Source: Pristionchus mayeri (lineage: Eukaryota > Nematoda > Chromadorea > Rhabditida > Neodiplogasteridae). From it: DNA of 64,000 nt. Positions 48,757 through 60,419 of this stretch are shown piece after piece. The stretch's first letter is position 1; every line of letters begins with the position of its first letter. Position numbers and translations under genes: made by a program. The stretch spans positions 248,001 through 312,000 of the forward strand of contig BTRK01000007.1 of NCBI GenBank assembly GCA_036245805.1, written 5' to 3'. The notes below the pieces were generated by a model, which was not told where the DNA came from, did not search any database, and was given only the letters and a program-made list of their open reading frames with translations.

Positions 48757-49492
48757 CGCAAGCGTCTTCCCTCAGCCATCGCGATCGGCCAAGAAATTGA
48801 TTGGATGACGGTGGGCTTTTGGAAGTTGTGGTACAGCATATCAACCACTTCTCGCCCGAATGGTGCTTCGCTAAATTCGAAGACGGGACGGGGGATTCCG
48901 CGACCCTCCAGGGTGACTTGGTTCGCGGTGATCCACTGGTCGATTTCGAACTGAAATGTAATTTAAATTTTCTAATACTCGAACAATAAAAATTCAATGA
49001 ACAATATTGGCGGTTTTTAGTTTTAGCCTCGCCCTATTCGCCTAAAAATTAATGTAAAAATTGAACCACTTGCCTGTGCTCTGGCGGTGACTGCGGGATT
49101 CTCCTCGCAGAAGTCCTTGTTGATTGGGATCAACTTCTGACGAGACCAGTCGATTTCACGAAGTCTGCCTCCGGCAGATCCCTGGCCTCCTCCACCTCCA
49201 CCGCCGAATCCTCCTCCGCCTTAATAAGCAATGATTACCACTGAAACCAAACCGGTGGGAAAAATTTACCTCCGCGGCCTCCACCGTATCCTCCACTTGA
49301 ACCTCCGTAACCTCCACTTGGGCCTCCGTAGCCTCCGCCACCAACTGAACCTCCGTAGCTTCCGCCACTAAGACCTCCGCTACTGTACCCGGATCCACCG
49401 CCACTGAAAATTGTTCAAAGATGACTCAAAATCAGAGAAATATACACATATTTCAAAATAACCCACTATCTATCTGATCCACTGCTTCTCAT
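48757..49492 (-). pseudogene. DEAD-box (p68/DDX5-type) helicase N-terminal fragment, right arm
   Basis: This is the better-kept arm. The start exon (49492-49467) encodes MRSSGSDR after a TCATCGTCAG acceptor-like site. The Gly/Tyr-rich exon (about 49403-49270) encodes YGGGSGYSSGG repeats typical of p68 N-termini. The third exon (49219-49074) ends in a Gly-rich stretch plus LREIDWSRQKLIPINKDF, with a GC-AG intron after it. The fourth (48950-48757) encodes FEIDQWITANQVTLEG, RPVFEFSEAPF (Q-motif region) and PTVIQSISWPIAM, then EGRRLR after a one-base loss relative to the left arm. No motif I-VI remains. The full gene would be an RNA-unwinding nuclear helicase (C. elegans ddx-17-like). A further exon-like piece ending in ATGGTAAGT lies upstream at about 49760. 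Confidence 0.8.
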
Positions 49493-49617
49493 TTTGCTGA
49501 CGATGAACTGATGAAAGACTGTTTTCTGGTCGCCTAGAGGACGCCTGAACAACGAACTGGCAGCATTTTGGCATTATTTAAGAAATAATTGGAAAGAAAA
49601 AAGGCCACAAATTGATC

Positions 49618-49738
49618 AAAAACAGAGGAAAACAGAGGAAACAGAGGAAAAAAACAGAGGAAACAGAGGAAAAAACAGAGGAAACAGAGGAAAAACAGAG
49701 GAGAGGAAAACAGAGGAAACAGAGGAAAAACAGAGGTA
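49618..49738 (+). repeat. AACAGAGGA minisatellite
   Basis: About 11 imperfect units of AACAGAGGA separated by variable A runs. It lies ~100 bases outside the right arm of the composite element. Confidence 0.95.
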
Positions 49739-49839
49739 AAACTTAACTTACCATTCTTTAGTGGCCTCCTCTTGAAAGAGGTCTTCTTTTACTCCGCAGA
49801 ATATCTATTCGAATTTTAGAAGAACCCTGAAACACAAAA

Positions 49840-50429
49840 CAAGTAAAAATTGCAACATAAACATGGAAAACCGAGGGGAAACGCGGCAATTTCGCGATTA
49901 AGAAAAAGTCGTAGGCCAAGCCGGGCACAAGTGCTGCAAAATGTTGCCATGACAGTCACAAACTAATTTTATTTTATAAAAAAATAAATATCGGCTAAAC
50001 TATTGATTTTTAAATTTTTTGAGTGATATTTAGCGAAAGACGCGATGATTACGCATCGAATGAATACAAACATGACCCATGAAAGTGTGTTTTGAGTGTT
50101 ACCAAATTTTGTAACAAAAAGTTTGTTACAATCGCAAACATCGAGTCATTTGTAGCGGAATTTTAATTCGGGACGATACTAAGGAACATAAAAGTTGCAG
50201 GACATAATTTTCCGCACATTTTGAGCTAAATTCCATATCTGTAGCTCATCTGGGAGCTGATATACACAATAGCCAGTTGGAAAACCGGAAAATTTCTAAA
50301 AGCCGGCTCTGGGACCAATAACCTATGTCATTCGAAATCTTACTTCTAGGGTATTCTACCACAACAATATGAACGATATTCGGCCCAACTTTTTTGAAAA
50401 TGTTCCCGCACACCTCCACTGACTCGATA
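49840..50429. other. No recognisable gene
   Basis: Includes a stretch (50186-50250) that is a diverged inverted match of 51820-51875, containing AATTTTCCGC.CATTTTGAGCT. Otherwise nothing that I can name. Confidence 0.5.
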
Positions 50430-52785
50430 CGTGTGTTACATTGCGCATGAGATGTATGCGATATGGTTTGAATACTGTTTAAAGAATTTGAATGGTTTCT
50501 GCAGCCCATTCGAAATTATGATTTGTAGAAGTATCTTCTATCGTTCGGTATGGTGGAAGGACTACTGCCGAGGACGCGAGCTGCTTCGCAAACTATGAAG
50601 AGACTATGAAATAGGTCAATAAGAGGAATACTTCTTCAGTCTGTCTGCCTTTCAATGAAATTGTCTTTCAAGGAGTCCTGAATATTGGGGATATGCTGAT
50701 TATTTAACAAGAGTGGTCCTCCTGTCACATGAGCGCACCAGGAATTTCCGAGTATCTGGAATTGCTTATAATTCATCTCAAGACCTTAGCATTGATAGTA
50801 CGCCGGGGTGCCTAACCATTAATAATCAATTATATTCTTTATATTATCCGGCATTATATTTTTCTTAAATTGCTCTAGTCGTCCGAAGTGATGAGATATA
50901 ACGTGATATCGCTTACTGTCATGGTTCTTTCGTGCTTTCATCATGTGCAGATTGAAAGATTTAAAAAAAAATAATTAAACTAACTAAAATGAACAAATTC
51001 CGAACCAGTATGATCGACGTGTTGAGTTTGTGTCATAAGCAGCCAGGAATTCTTTGCTGCAATAATTTGATCGAATAAGAGGCGTAATATTATTCAGAAT
51101 TATTTTTGATCAAGCCATGACAATGTAAAATCGTGCCGAAAGGGTTGCTTGGAGATATTATTGTATGTTCTAGTTCTATGTTTCCCAAAACTTCAAAACA
51201 ATACAGTGATTGATCCGCGTGTCCTGGATCCGTAGCTATATGAAAAAAATGTGTTTTATTGCATGTAATAATAACTGCTGAATATTCCATTTCGTTCTTT
51301 CTATCATTTCTCAGCCCAAATTTCGCAATCGTTCGCTAGTTAGGAGTATCGACAATAATAAGTAACTTAAAATGAAGAATCATTGATCTCGTTTCATTTG
51401 CAGCTTCCATCTTCACATGTAACTGGAGGGATTTGCGGCTACAGGTGCTTGCTACATCGCTACTCAGAGGTGGATCAAAGGATGGGGAAACTGTCCCATT
51501 TTTACGCCCTATGAATCGTGTTCAGTGGGTAGATTCTTTTTTTTTAATATTATGGTTCTTGTCAAATGAAATTCCGAGTTTCTGAAATTGCTTGTAAGCT
51601 ATTGAAACAGCATAGCACGCGTCTTCTGAGAGATTGCATGAACCGGAGGAACTAGCTGCAAAAGTTTGAGCAAAATCGAAAATAAAATTATGGTAGAGTC
51701 CAGTGGAGACGGGAAAACTTTTGCACCAGCGATTTGTCCTGGAACCGCCTTTTAGGCATTTTCCGGACATGGTTCCGGCTCTGATGTAACATGGTTCATT
51801 TTTAAGATACAGTGGTCAGCTTGAGCTCAAAATGCGCGGAAAATTATTTTAAGAAACTTTTATGTTCACACCAAAGCCGAGCACCTGTAGCCGCAATCCC
51901 TCCAGTTACATGTGAAGATGGAAGCTGCAAATGAAACGAGATCAATGATTCTTCACGATATTTGGGCTGAGAAATGATAGAAAGAACGAAATGGAATATT
52001 CAGCAGTTATTATTACATGCAATAAAACAAACTATTTTTTTCATATAGCTACGGATCCAGGACACGCGGATCAATCACTGTATTATTTTGAAGTTTTGGG
52101 AAACATAGAACTAGAACATACAATAATATCTCCAAGCAACCCTTTCGGCACGATTTTACATTGTCATGGGTTGATCAAAAATAATTCTGAATAATATTAC
52201 GCCTCTTATTCGATCAAATTATTGCAGCAAAGAATTCCTGGCTGCTTATGACACAAACTCAACACGTCGATCATACTGGTTCGGAATTTGTTCATTTTAG
52301 TTAGTTTAATTATTTTTTTTTAATCTTTCAATCTGCACAGGATGAAAGCACGAAAGAACCATGACAGTAAGCGATATCACGTTATATCTCATCACTTCGG
52401 ACGACTAGAGCAATTTAAGAAAATATAATGCCAGATAATATAAAGAATATAATTGATTATTAATGGTTAGGCACCCCGGCGTACTATCAATGCTAAGGTC
52501 TTGAGATGAATTATAAGCAATTCCAGATACTCGGAAATTCCTGGTGCGCTCATGTGACAGGAGGACCACTCTTGTTAAATAATCAGCATATCCCCAATAT
52601 TCAGGACTCCTTGAAAGACAATTTCATTGAAAGGAAGACAGACTGAAGAAGTATTTCTCTTATTGGCATACTTCATAGTCTCTTCATAGTTTGCGAAGCA
52701 GCTTGTCCGCGGCAGTAGTCCTTCCAGCAAAATGAATAATAGAAGATACCTGACTCGAAAAGAATGACTGACACTTTCAATTGCA

Positions 52786-52839
<54 letters not shown>

Positions 52840-53070
52840 TCTGATGCAATATATACAGATGCAATATTTGGCTAATAATTCATCATTAGACACAAGAACA
52901 TGAATATTGAAGATTTGAGAACAACATTTCAGACAAATTCGAAAGAATATGATTTATACAAATCGTCATTTCGAATGGGCTGCATAAACCATTCGGATAC
53001 TTCCCACAGTATTCAAGCACTATCACATATACACCTCATGCATAATTGTATATTTCGCGCTGACGTGGCT
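50430..53070. repeat. 2.6 kb palindrome
   Basis: The inner arms (about 50545-51430 and 51870-52745) are close inverted copies centred near 51643. They mirror the same 66-codon frame (MEYSAVIITCNKT..., 51090-51290 and 51991-52194), which has no known domain. Outside an interruption at 52750-52960 the pairing resumes: CGAATGGGCTGCATAAACCA near 52973 with 50490-50510. The interruption holds a TC microsatellite. The spacer 51430-51870 is unpaired. Confidence 0.9.
52789..52836 (+). repeat. TC microsatellite
   Basis: About 24 uninterrupted TC units inside the insertion that breaks the right arm of the surrounding palindrome. Frames through it are artefacts. Confidence 0.98.
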
Positions 53071-53429
53071 GCATATATTATATTTTAACCTATTTTTTCT
53101 TGAAAAAATGAGGTTTTTTTTGGTAGAAAATCGGAGCATCACATCCTTGCTACATTGGTGATTCGCATAGCTTATTCATTCACAAAGGGTGAGGAACAAT
53201 CAATCAGTCTCTTTTCTTGTAGCTTCGAAACAAATTCCAATACAAGGCAGTGTTGGCACTCATCACTATCACGCCTGATGTCGGCCGAAGATATATCGGG
53301 CGTTACTGTAAATATATTTTGTTGTTAGCGCAGAAACAGCTTTGAGTATCTGATGAATCACAAACGAAGCACAATATTGGTTTGAATGGTTTTTTAACCG
53401 AAAATCATGAATTCCCGACTTAACGGCTT

Positions 53430-53800
53430 TCACACTTTTGTACTAGCTGCATCGCTACCGATTCTGAGGTAGGTCAAAGAAGTCATTCGGATCACGCTTT
53501 AGAACAATATACCGGTAACCTTGTTTTTATCCTGCGCAAAGAAGACCCTGAGCTATGTGATTTGTGCATTCTTCTGCATCGAAACCGCCGAGTACAATTG
53601 GGGTGGACTAGGAGATTTCGAGAGACGATTCTTGCACATAAAACATCGATGGCTCCTGTCGTCGTAAGCCGCTTGATATTGTCGTAAACCGCTTGAAACA
53701 ACACATTCCGCTCTGTCAACTGCATTCACTGTTCATTCCCCTTCTCTCGATTCAGATCTCCATCCGTCACTGATGCCTTGCATGCTTCTGACAAACTGTG
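53430..53800 (+). repeat. Dispersed exon-like repeat (CIATDSE), copy 1
   Basis: GCTGCATCGCTACCGATTCTG at 53447 and CAGATCTCCATCCGTCACTG..GCTTCTGACAAACTGTGCTCC at 53753 both recur, in the same order, at 59390 and 59656. In frame they read CIATDSE and ASDKLCS. The pattern of acceptor-like TTCAG before the second block suggests exons of an old gene or element. Function unknown. Confidence 0.45.
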
Positions 53801-54180
53801 CTCCATGATTACCGGAGGAGCGCCCTGTCTCGAGGAGGTTTTGGATTATTATTTATTATTATTATTATTTCCAAATGAATCCGGATGTTATTAACAAAAC
53901 AAAAAGAGAAGATAGTAGTGTATTCAAAGCCTAGTGAATTAATGCAATTGTTTATCTAATTCTAACGAAATCTTCAACAGAAATCTAATGCACTAGTTGT
54001 ACTTAATTAAAAACAATATTAAGTATTGGGGTAGTATCCATAATGTCATCGCTACAATATATTATATTTGTCCGGAGCGCTTCGGTTTCGATTAAGTTCG
54101 AAAGAGGATTGCTGTTGTACAGCAATAAATTCTACACAATAATTCCAATAAATTCTACACAATAATAATTCCTCCTCCCT
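53801..54180. other. No recognisable gene
   Basis: Contains a short ATT-rich stretch (about 53845-53870) and the repeated phrase CAATAAATTCTACACAATAAT (54123 onward). Nothing coding. Confidence 0.5.
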
Positions 54181-54570
54181 TCATATCTCCCTCCGTGGTT
54201 GTCTCTGCTGCTTCTCTGGTAACTCTTCTGGAGGGGCGGAGAGAAGAAGAGCCCGGCTGCTATCTCTACGAATGGAGGACACTGATTTCTGCACAGCGAA
54301 CAGGCGAGTGAAGAGGGGTACGGTATCGAGATATCTAAGGGATGTACGGTAGGATGTCAAGGGCTTATAATATAGAATATGTGTGTGACATGGTTGGAAA
54401 GTGAGTCGTCTCATCACGTTCTGCAATGACAAAACAAAACATTGAATGCAGTATTGATATTTTTCTTGGAATAAGAAAGAAAATATTGATGCAATATAAG
54501 CGTAGGGGAGATAAAGAGTAACAGCGCCCAGGAACAACGTGGCTCGGAGAGGCTGGTTTTTGTTTGTCAT
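54181..54570 (-). CDS. Hypothetical protein fragment
   Basis: A 129-codon frame. The first third is hydrophobic (ATLFLGAVTLYLPYAYIASIF, one possible membrane segment). A TTTTGTCATTGCAG acceptor inside it (about 54427) suggests that the last exon starts there and encodes NVMRRLTFQPCHTH ... a basic tail ending RQPRREI-stop. Another TTTCAG acceptor lies just upstream (about 54580). It could be the C-terminal end of a small membrane protein gene or a chance frame. I do not recognise it. Confidence 0.3.
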   Translation of the reverse strand: MTNKNQPLRATLFLGAVTLYLPYAYIASIFSFLFQEKYQYCIQCFVLSLQNVMRRLTFQPCHTHILYYKPLTSYRTSLRYLDTVPLFTRLFAVQKSVSSIRRDSSRALLLSAPPEELPEKQQRQPRREI

Positions 54571-54839
54571 TAAAGTTTCTGAAACATTTTGAGAAATGTG
54601 TTATATCTTGTAAGCAAATGATGATTATGGAAATTGTAATGACAAATCGGATTTCGCTTTGTACTAATTTAAGAAACTGTAACTTGTGAATTATTAATAC
54701 TAACCTGTGGATTGTCATCTTTATTTTTTATTGTCCGCTTCGTTAGCACGACCCATTAATTCAGAGATAATCACTTTGGAATATATATAATGCGGTGCAC
54801 TCAATCAACTAGTCGTGTCAAACAATGTAATATTTTTTT

Positions 54840-56690
54840 CTATCTGGGGGAGAGCCAACGCAACCATCAGGTCGATATGGGCAAACATCAGATGAAGTGG
54901 CGCATCCTGAAATCGCCGGGAAATCTATTTTCACTTTTCAATTCGAGCGTTTCATGTGTTCGTCTCTGATGCCGTCTGGTCGCGAATGGGCAGTGACTCG
55001 AATGAGATGCGAGTTGGGATACGCCACCCCAGCCCTTCTACTCACTAGAGGAACAGCCATTCTAGTGTACGATTGAGAGCACTTCCTTCAATTTACACAT
55101 CTCGCCTGCTAGAGAAGAATGTACAGTATTACAGGGTGCGCCATAATTACCCGGACTACTGTTTTCATAAGATTCCCTGCTTTATAGCGGGACTTGAGCG
55201 ATCTTGTTCACAAGAACGTTTGTCTGCAATATTGGCAATAAGAACATACTAGCTAATTTTGATGGGGACTTGTTTCGCTTTGGCACATGCCTTGAGTCTC
55301 TTCTCATATCCATCTATCAATTCACGCAAGAAATTTTCATCGATTTCGTATCATGCTATGAAATGGGTGGCCTTGAGCGTGCTTAGTGTTGAGTTCCTGG
55401 TAGATGACATATTGGCCTACCACACCCCCAAACATTGAAATCGAGGTTTTGGGATCGGAGGACTTCGGGGGCCAATCAGTCAGAGTGATAAATCGGGTGC
55501 ATGGATGTCCAGACACTTCTTTTTATTTTGCATGATAACATAATCTTGCTGAAAGGTCTAGTGGCCCAGATCGTAGTTTGATGGGGCCAGGGTAGAAAAC
55601 GCGTCTGCGAGGATGCGCATCATGTAATACTCCTTATTGACCTTGGCGCTCGAATTGACAAAAATGAGTTGGAACTTGCATGTTGAGCAAATTACAGCAT
55701 AACTCCCGATGGAATGGGGATGGTTGGATGATCAGTGATTCCACAACTATTTTTGGATTCTTCAGGATGAGAGGCAGTGATAATACTGTGTTCGATAGTC
55801 ATATTTCTTTCCACGGAAATATATTTAAATCGTTGCAACATTACTTTACGATATCATTCTATGTGGGGCTTGATCTGACGCTCCTCTATTCCGTGCAACT
55901 TAATGCGCGTGTTATGGCGAATATTTAACTGGAACATGATATGACCACAAATTGATACCGCGACGAGCTACCGCGATTCATATCAATCTAAATGTGGTTT
56001 CGAAGCACTCCTCTTTCGGATTTATGTTCATGATGGTGGAAACATATACCGATTTCCCTATCCCAGCACGACTCTGTTCAGTATCAAGCCTATCATACAT
56101 AATAACGGTATCGGAAGCAAACGACTTCTGAAAGCCGAGTCGATGAACGATGTTACACAATCCTTATACAGGTAGGGTATGCGGCTTTGAAGAGATTAGG
56201 CATCGTCATTACTAGAATAGTTGACTAGCAGACATGAAACCTTGAATAGTGAGAGAGTAATGGTTACACGCCATCATACTGACATAAGGGTAGCGCAAAT
56301 CGATTGGGCCGCGTGATCACAGGGTGTGCCATAATTACCCGGACTTATTTAAACATTTAAATAAGTCCGGGTAATTATGGCACACCCTGTACTCCATATT
56401 TAACTTTAGAGATGCACTTTTCAACACCCAAATTGCACGATCTCGCCTATGTACAATATCCCTACTCGATTATCGAGCATTTTCATATTTCAAAGATAGA
56501 TTTAGATGAGTTGTGTGCATGTAAGACTGTACAGATTTGCTAATTATTGATTCATTATTTTCTGCTTTGAAAGTTATACATAGTCATAGTCAGCCATTTC
56601 ATTAGCATTTCGGTGATAGTCTTGAGCAGATGTAATTTGCCTATGAATGTTGTAATATAGGTCGGTGATTGTATTTTTCGAGTAGGACAT
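54840..56690 (+). repeat. Duplicated segment, filled copy
   Basis: 54840-55130 and 56392-56690 together match 60420-60950: CGAATGAGATGCGAGTTGGG, CCCTTCTACTCACT, CCATTCTAGTGTACGATTGA, then AGATGCAC, TATGTACA.TATCCC.ACTC, GAGTTGTGTGC, ATGTAAGA.TGTACAG and AGCAGA..TAATTTGC. The middle of this copy is occupied by a mariner-like element absent from the other. Confidence 0.85.
55132..56389 (-). mobile_element. Mariner-like transposon with decayed transposase
   Basis: Ends CAGGGTGCGCCATAATTACC and, inverted, GGTAATTATGGCACACCCTG, flanked by TA on both sides (55130-55131 and 56390-56391); length 1258, normal for mariner. The minus strand encodes pieces of a DDE/D transposase. Around 55470-55410, WPPEVLRSQNLDFNVWG corresponds to the WPPxSPDLNPLDxxVWG motif at the last catalytic residue. 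Stops and frameshifts are frequent, so it is inactive. An additional copy of the terminal repeat (56322-56350, facing the outer one) makes the right end a 70-base hairpin. An alternative minor unit is 55132-56350. Confidence 0.85.
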
Positions 56691-58429
56691 AAACGAGGTG
56701 GAATAGATTTCGCCTGATATTGGAAACAGAAATGACGATAGCCTTGCATGGAATTCTGAATTGATTTTCCTGTAGCCAGCAGTAATGTTGCCTACGGTTG
56801 ATTTCATCTACGCAAAAATATCGTAATAGTGCAGTTCAATAATGCACTCGGGAGGACATAACCAAAAAACCGTATCCTAAATCTAGAACAATCTGAAGAA
56901 TATATTTTAGATTTTGTTAATAATTAGAATGGTTGTTTATCACGGATTATTACATCAAGAAGGGGAATATTTTGATTTGCTTGTTTGTCTTGGAAATCTC
57001 TGATAAATCAGCACTGTTGTTTTTCCGATCTTACATGGAATGTTAGGAACCAGAATGCGCCAAGATGGCGAAATCGAAAAATCGTGAACTTTGATTTTAT
57101 GAATCACCAATCCGACAATTTCGCCAGTGTAGGTTGTTGATGGTCATTTTTATGGAAGCGCTAATCTTAGAATTCCTCACTGTAAACCTCACAAGAAAAA
57201 GTTGTTTCAGTGGGATGAATGAAGCATAACTCCAAAACAACTCGCACAACTCTTCCCTTTTTCAATTGAACAAGGTCCGTGTACCAGTGGATGTACATGA
57301 TGAAGAGCTGGTCGATTGATCAATCGATCGATAAATCAGACGGTAGATCAAGGAGGGCCTCGTTTCGTTCATTTCTGATTGTTTTTGTCATTTTTGTCGC
57401 ACTATCTTAAATTTTTGTGGTATTGTAATCGAAATTCTGCCGATCTAACAATCTGAAAGAATACATAATTTTGTTTGCAGAATTGAATTTTATTATATTA
57501 TGCAAAAAATGAATTACCATCATGAATAAATCTGTTTTTAACCTCAGGAAATGCGAAGTTGCAATTGTTTTCGACACCCGTTACATCAAAATTTCATTCA
57601 GCTCTCAAGTTTGTGATACATCCGTGGCAGTAATCGTCAAGAGATATGTTTTTCAAAACACAAAAACACAGTCGCTGTGCTTCGATTGAGATCCGATATC
57701 ATTTTATTGCTTGGTATTCCTCTATCAAGTGTATGATACACTCGAGATTCTAATAGATTCTCAGCATCGTTTTGCAAACCAGATCCCAGTAACTGCATGC
57801 TTCGATGGTGATCCGAAAAACGTTTCCACACCTGGTTTTTTTCGAGCTTCGTTACTCTGTCAAAATGTATGACACTCTCGAAGTAGCGATAGATTTGTTT
57901 TCTCTAACTTTCCTTTACTTAGAAAATGGTATTGAGTTTCCTAGAGTGGAATTCCTGCCACAACAGAGCCCAAGAGATTTTCGAGGTTCTGATATTACAC
58001 TTAACATATGGGAAATGTTTACATGTTAAAAGGTGTTGCGATTACTGTAGAAACAACTATACTTGAAGAGTGTATTGGCTTATGATCTAAGAGAGACGGC
58101 GGATTGCTAGAACGAGAGCATGGATTCCATAGACAGCGAGTGGGATATAAAACATTTGTGTTATGCGAAATGAAGTCAATCCAGATTCTTATCATCTGGC
58201 CGTGTAATGTACGTTGCTATTTGAGATTGATAGAAGATCCTTGTCTTGGCTTTAATCTCTTTACCTTTCCCTTTACTCTTATATTGTCTCTCACGAGATG
58301 TATTACGCGCTGGTAAAATGAACTGTAAGAATGCGACGAGGGATGAGTTTTTTTTTTTAAAATTATTTTATCTAATCAATTCCGTGATACCATTATTTGA
58401 AGGCAAAGAAAAGGAAGAAATAACCAATC
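56691..58429. other. No intact gene; degenerate tandem repeat at 57600-57900
   Basis: At 57600-57900 three diverged units share GTGTATGATACACTCGAGAT-like and GCTTCGATGGTGATCCG-like phrases, spaced ~120 bases. Other parts are unremarkable and AT-rich. The frame at 57805-58029 runs through the third unit. Confidence 0.4.
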
Positions 58430-58960
58430 GAAAGCTAGAGTTCGCCAAGCGAAATTCGAAACTTTGTTCTCTCTATTTTCTGAATGTTTTACCATTGAAA
58501 TATAACCAATGAGTTAACTTTTTTTTTATTTTGAAATTGATTCTTTTGTAGTAGCGAAGAGTGTGGGGTTACTGGCTTTTGAAGTATTTGTGAATAGTAG
58601 GTCGTTCGAAATGCACGAGTCTTCAAATCCGATATTTTGAACATTCACACTTGTGCTTCGACTGGTGCATATAGACATTCAGATGGGGGATTCGTGCAAT
58701 TTCATCAATAGCGGTCTGTGAAATTAAAATAATTACATATTTCTGCAGCAAGCTACATCGCGGTACATCCATATTTAGAAGTTTTGTGCAGGAGAGTCCA
58801 AAAGTTAGTGTAAGGAATACTGTAGAGTTGGAGGATTTTAGTGTGTGTGAAGCTGAAATGCTCGAGGAGTACCTGAATTCAGAGTATCTCGTTTTAAAAA
58901 TAAATCGTCTGGTGAGATCGCCCCATTCCGAATCTATAAATGAATCTAAAAGTTTGGGTT
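58430..58960 (+). repeat. Dispersed exon-like repeat, copy 2
   Basis: Counterpart of 33530-34160. After a TTTCTGCAG acceptor-like site near 58748 a frame reads VSVRNTVELEDFSVCEAEML and closes shortly after. The upstream BTB-like stretch seen in copy 1 is not recognisable here. Confidence 0.45.
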
Positions 58961-59290
58961 AAAGTTGGTGAAGTACTCCTGCAAGCTAAATAAGAATAGC
59001 TGCAACTCCGAATTTACTTATTCATTCTATGAAATTGTGATTGTTTATTGCACCTCACTGAGACTATTGCAGCAAAATATTCCTATAAATTTTGGCACAA
59101 ACTGAAAGCGCCTAACTTACAGGTTCGACATTCTTATATTTTATTTAAGTTATTCTTATAATTACATCAATCAGCGGACTTGTGATCCACGCAGCACGGA
59201 ACGTGTTTCGAACTTAGTATATTCCTGATGAAAATGTCCTAAGCCAATTTGTAGATCAATCTGGATTGAAAAAAAATTATAAAAGCAGGA

Positions 59291-59730
59291 GTGAAAAAAG
59301 AATTAGAATATATTTTTTACATGGCGTCTACACCAACTAGTAAGACAAGGAATCTCCCTTTTCACAGGTGCATCTTTTCTGAGGACGTCACCTGCATCGC
59401 TACCGACTCTGAGGCAGGCCAAATCGTCGAAAAAATGACAGTCCATGTCACTATGGCTAGCATTGTTTTAATCAAGTGAGAAAGAAGGAATGTACTAAAT
59501 ATGTCAAAGCGCTTAGAACATTTTTCGATGAAACTAGGTGGTTTTGAGAACCGATAATTGTCCAGAAACCATCGATGGCGACTATTGATAATGCGAGTGT
59601 CATTTGTTCCTCAAAAAATTATAACTCTGACAACTCAATTCATTACTTCCCTTCAGATCTCTGCCCGTCACTTATTCCTCTCATGCCTCTGACAAACTGT
59701 GCTCCTCACTGGCCAGTCTGCAGGAGTTGT
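59291..59730 (+). repeat. Dispersed exon-like repeat (CIATDSE), copy 2
   Basis: After a TTTTCACAG acceptor-like site, the frame reads CIFSEDVTCIATDSEAGQIV. After a CCCTTCAG site at 59651, a second block reads SLPVTYSSHASDKLCSSLAS. Related blocks lie at 39591-39785, 41610, 51440 and 53430. The family is unknown to me. Confidence 0.45.
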
Positions 59731-59866
59731 TTTTTTTAAATATTTTATTTCACATTCAATGGAAGTGTTAGTATCAGAGTCTAGAAGCAATGAGCTAGGA
59801 GTGACGCCAAAGCACGAGTTCACCTACTTTCAGAGATTGCTTGTTTCAAACAAAATATATCCGAAA

Positions 59867-60041
59867 CTAGTCCGGCTGCCCCCGCCTTTGGCGGGGGCCC
59901 CGTCCTACCGGAGTATCTAGGTTTCGCAATCACTCGTTTCGCAACTTGTTGACGCGCGATCTCTCTCTCTCTCCTCATTTCGCAACTGTTTCGCAATCCG
60001 GTCAGACGCCAGGAATTTGTGCTTTATATATATGTATAGAT
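59867..60041 (+). repeat. Dispersed element 3' end, copy 2
   Basis: CTAGTCCGGCTGCCCCCGCC to GCTTTATATATATGTATAGA, the counterpart of 38214-38400. The two differ by a few substitutions and a CT-rich length change. Confidence 0.75.
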
Positions 60042-60419
60042 ATTACAATTTTTCTGAATTTGATGTAGTAGTGCCATTAAATGCGAGATAAGTATTGTGG
60101 TGAATTCAAGTTGAGGGATGGTGATAGCACAATACAATGCAAACACTGGTCAGGGAAGAAATGTCTGAGAATTGTGCCCCTAGCCAGAGATTGATTATCT
60201 TGAAATTGTAGCGGAAATTACTGAACTATTTTTGAGCACTTCAGAACTATTTTTGAGCACATCAGTCAGTTCTGAACTATTTTTGAGCACATCAGTCATG
60301 TTGTGGTGATGATACATGCAATCGAATTCAAGAGAAACATTGACTGGGAAATCGTTGACTTGGTTTGTGCAGAAAGTGTTGCACGGAATTGACTAGTCTT
60401 ACCGAGCAATATTTGTTTC

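Larger units (their letters stand above)
44187..49512. mobile_element. Composite Tc1-like element with helicase-derived inverted arms
   Basis: The left arm (44187 to about 45225) and right arm (about 48430-49512) are inverted copies of ~1.0 kb. The right arm has ~50 extra bases at about 48620-48670, flanked by CAATTACTAGGA. Each arm contains the first four exons and introns of a DEAD-box helicase gene. The core (45226-48430) holds a minus-strand gene and a plus-strand Tc1-like transposase, read outward from a shared ~200 bp gap at 46851-47049. The AATAAA signals of both genes lie in or next to the inner arm ends (AATAAA complement at about 45208; CAGAATAAACC at about 48446). This is the layout of a DNA transposon with long terminal inverted repeats. 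A clear TA duplication at the outer edges was not seen, so the exact ends are uncertain. An alternative is a Tc1 insertion inside a pre-existing inverted duplication. Confidence 0.65.

Noticed and set aside
49156..49404. Val/Glu-rich minus frame (VAEATEVQ repeats)
   Set aside because: Shifted frame of the Gly/Tyr-rich helicase exon; the Gly-rich frame joins to the neighbouring exons with correct phase.
49618..49738. CRISPR-like regular repeats
   Set aside because: Units are contiguous and variable, with no unique spacers; it is a minisatellite in a eukaryotic sequence.
52575..52838. RERERE-type frame
   Set aside because: Translation of the TC microsatellite plus palindrome arm sequence.
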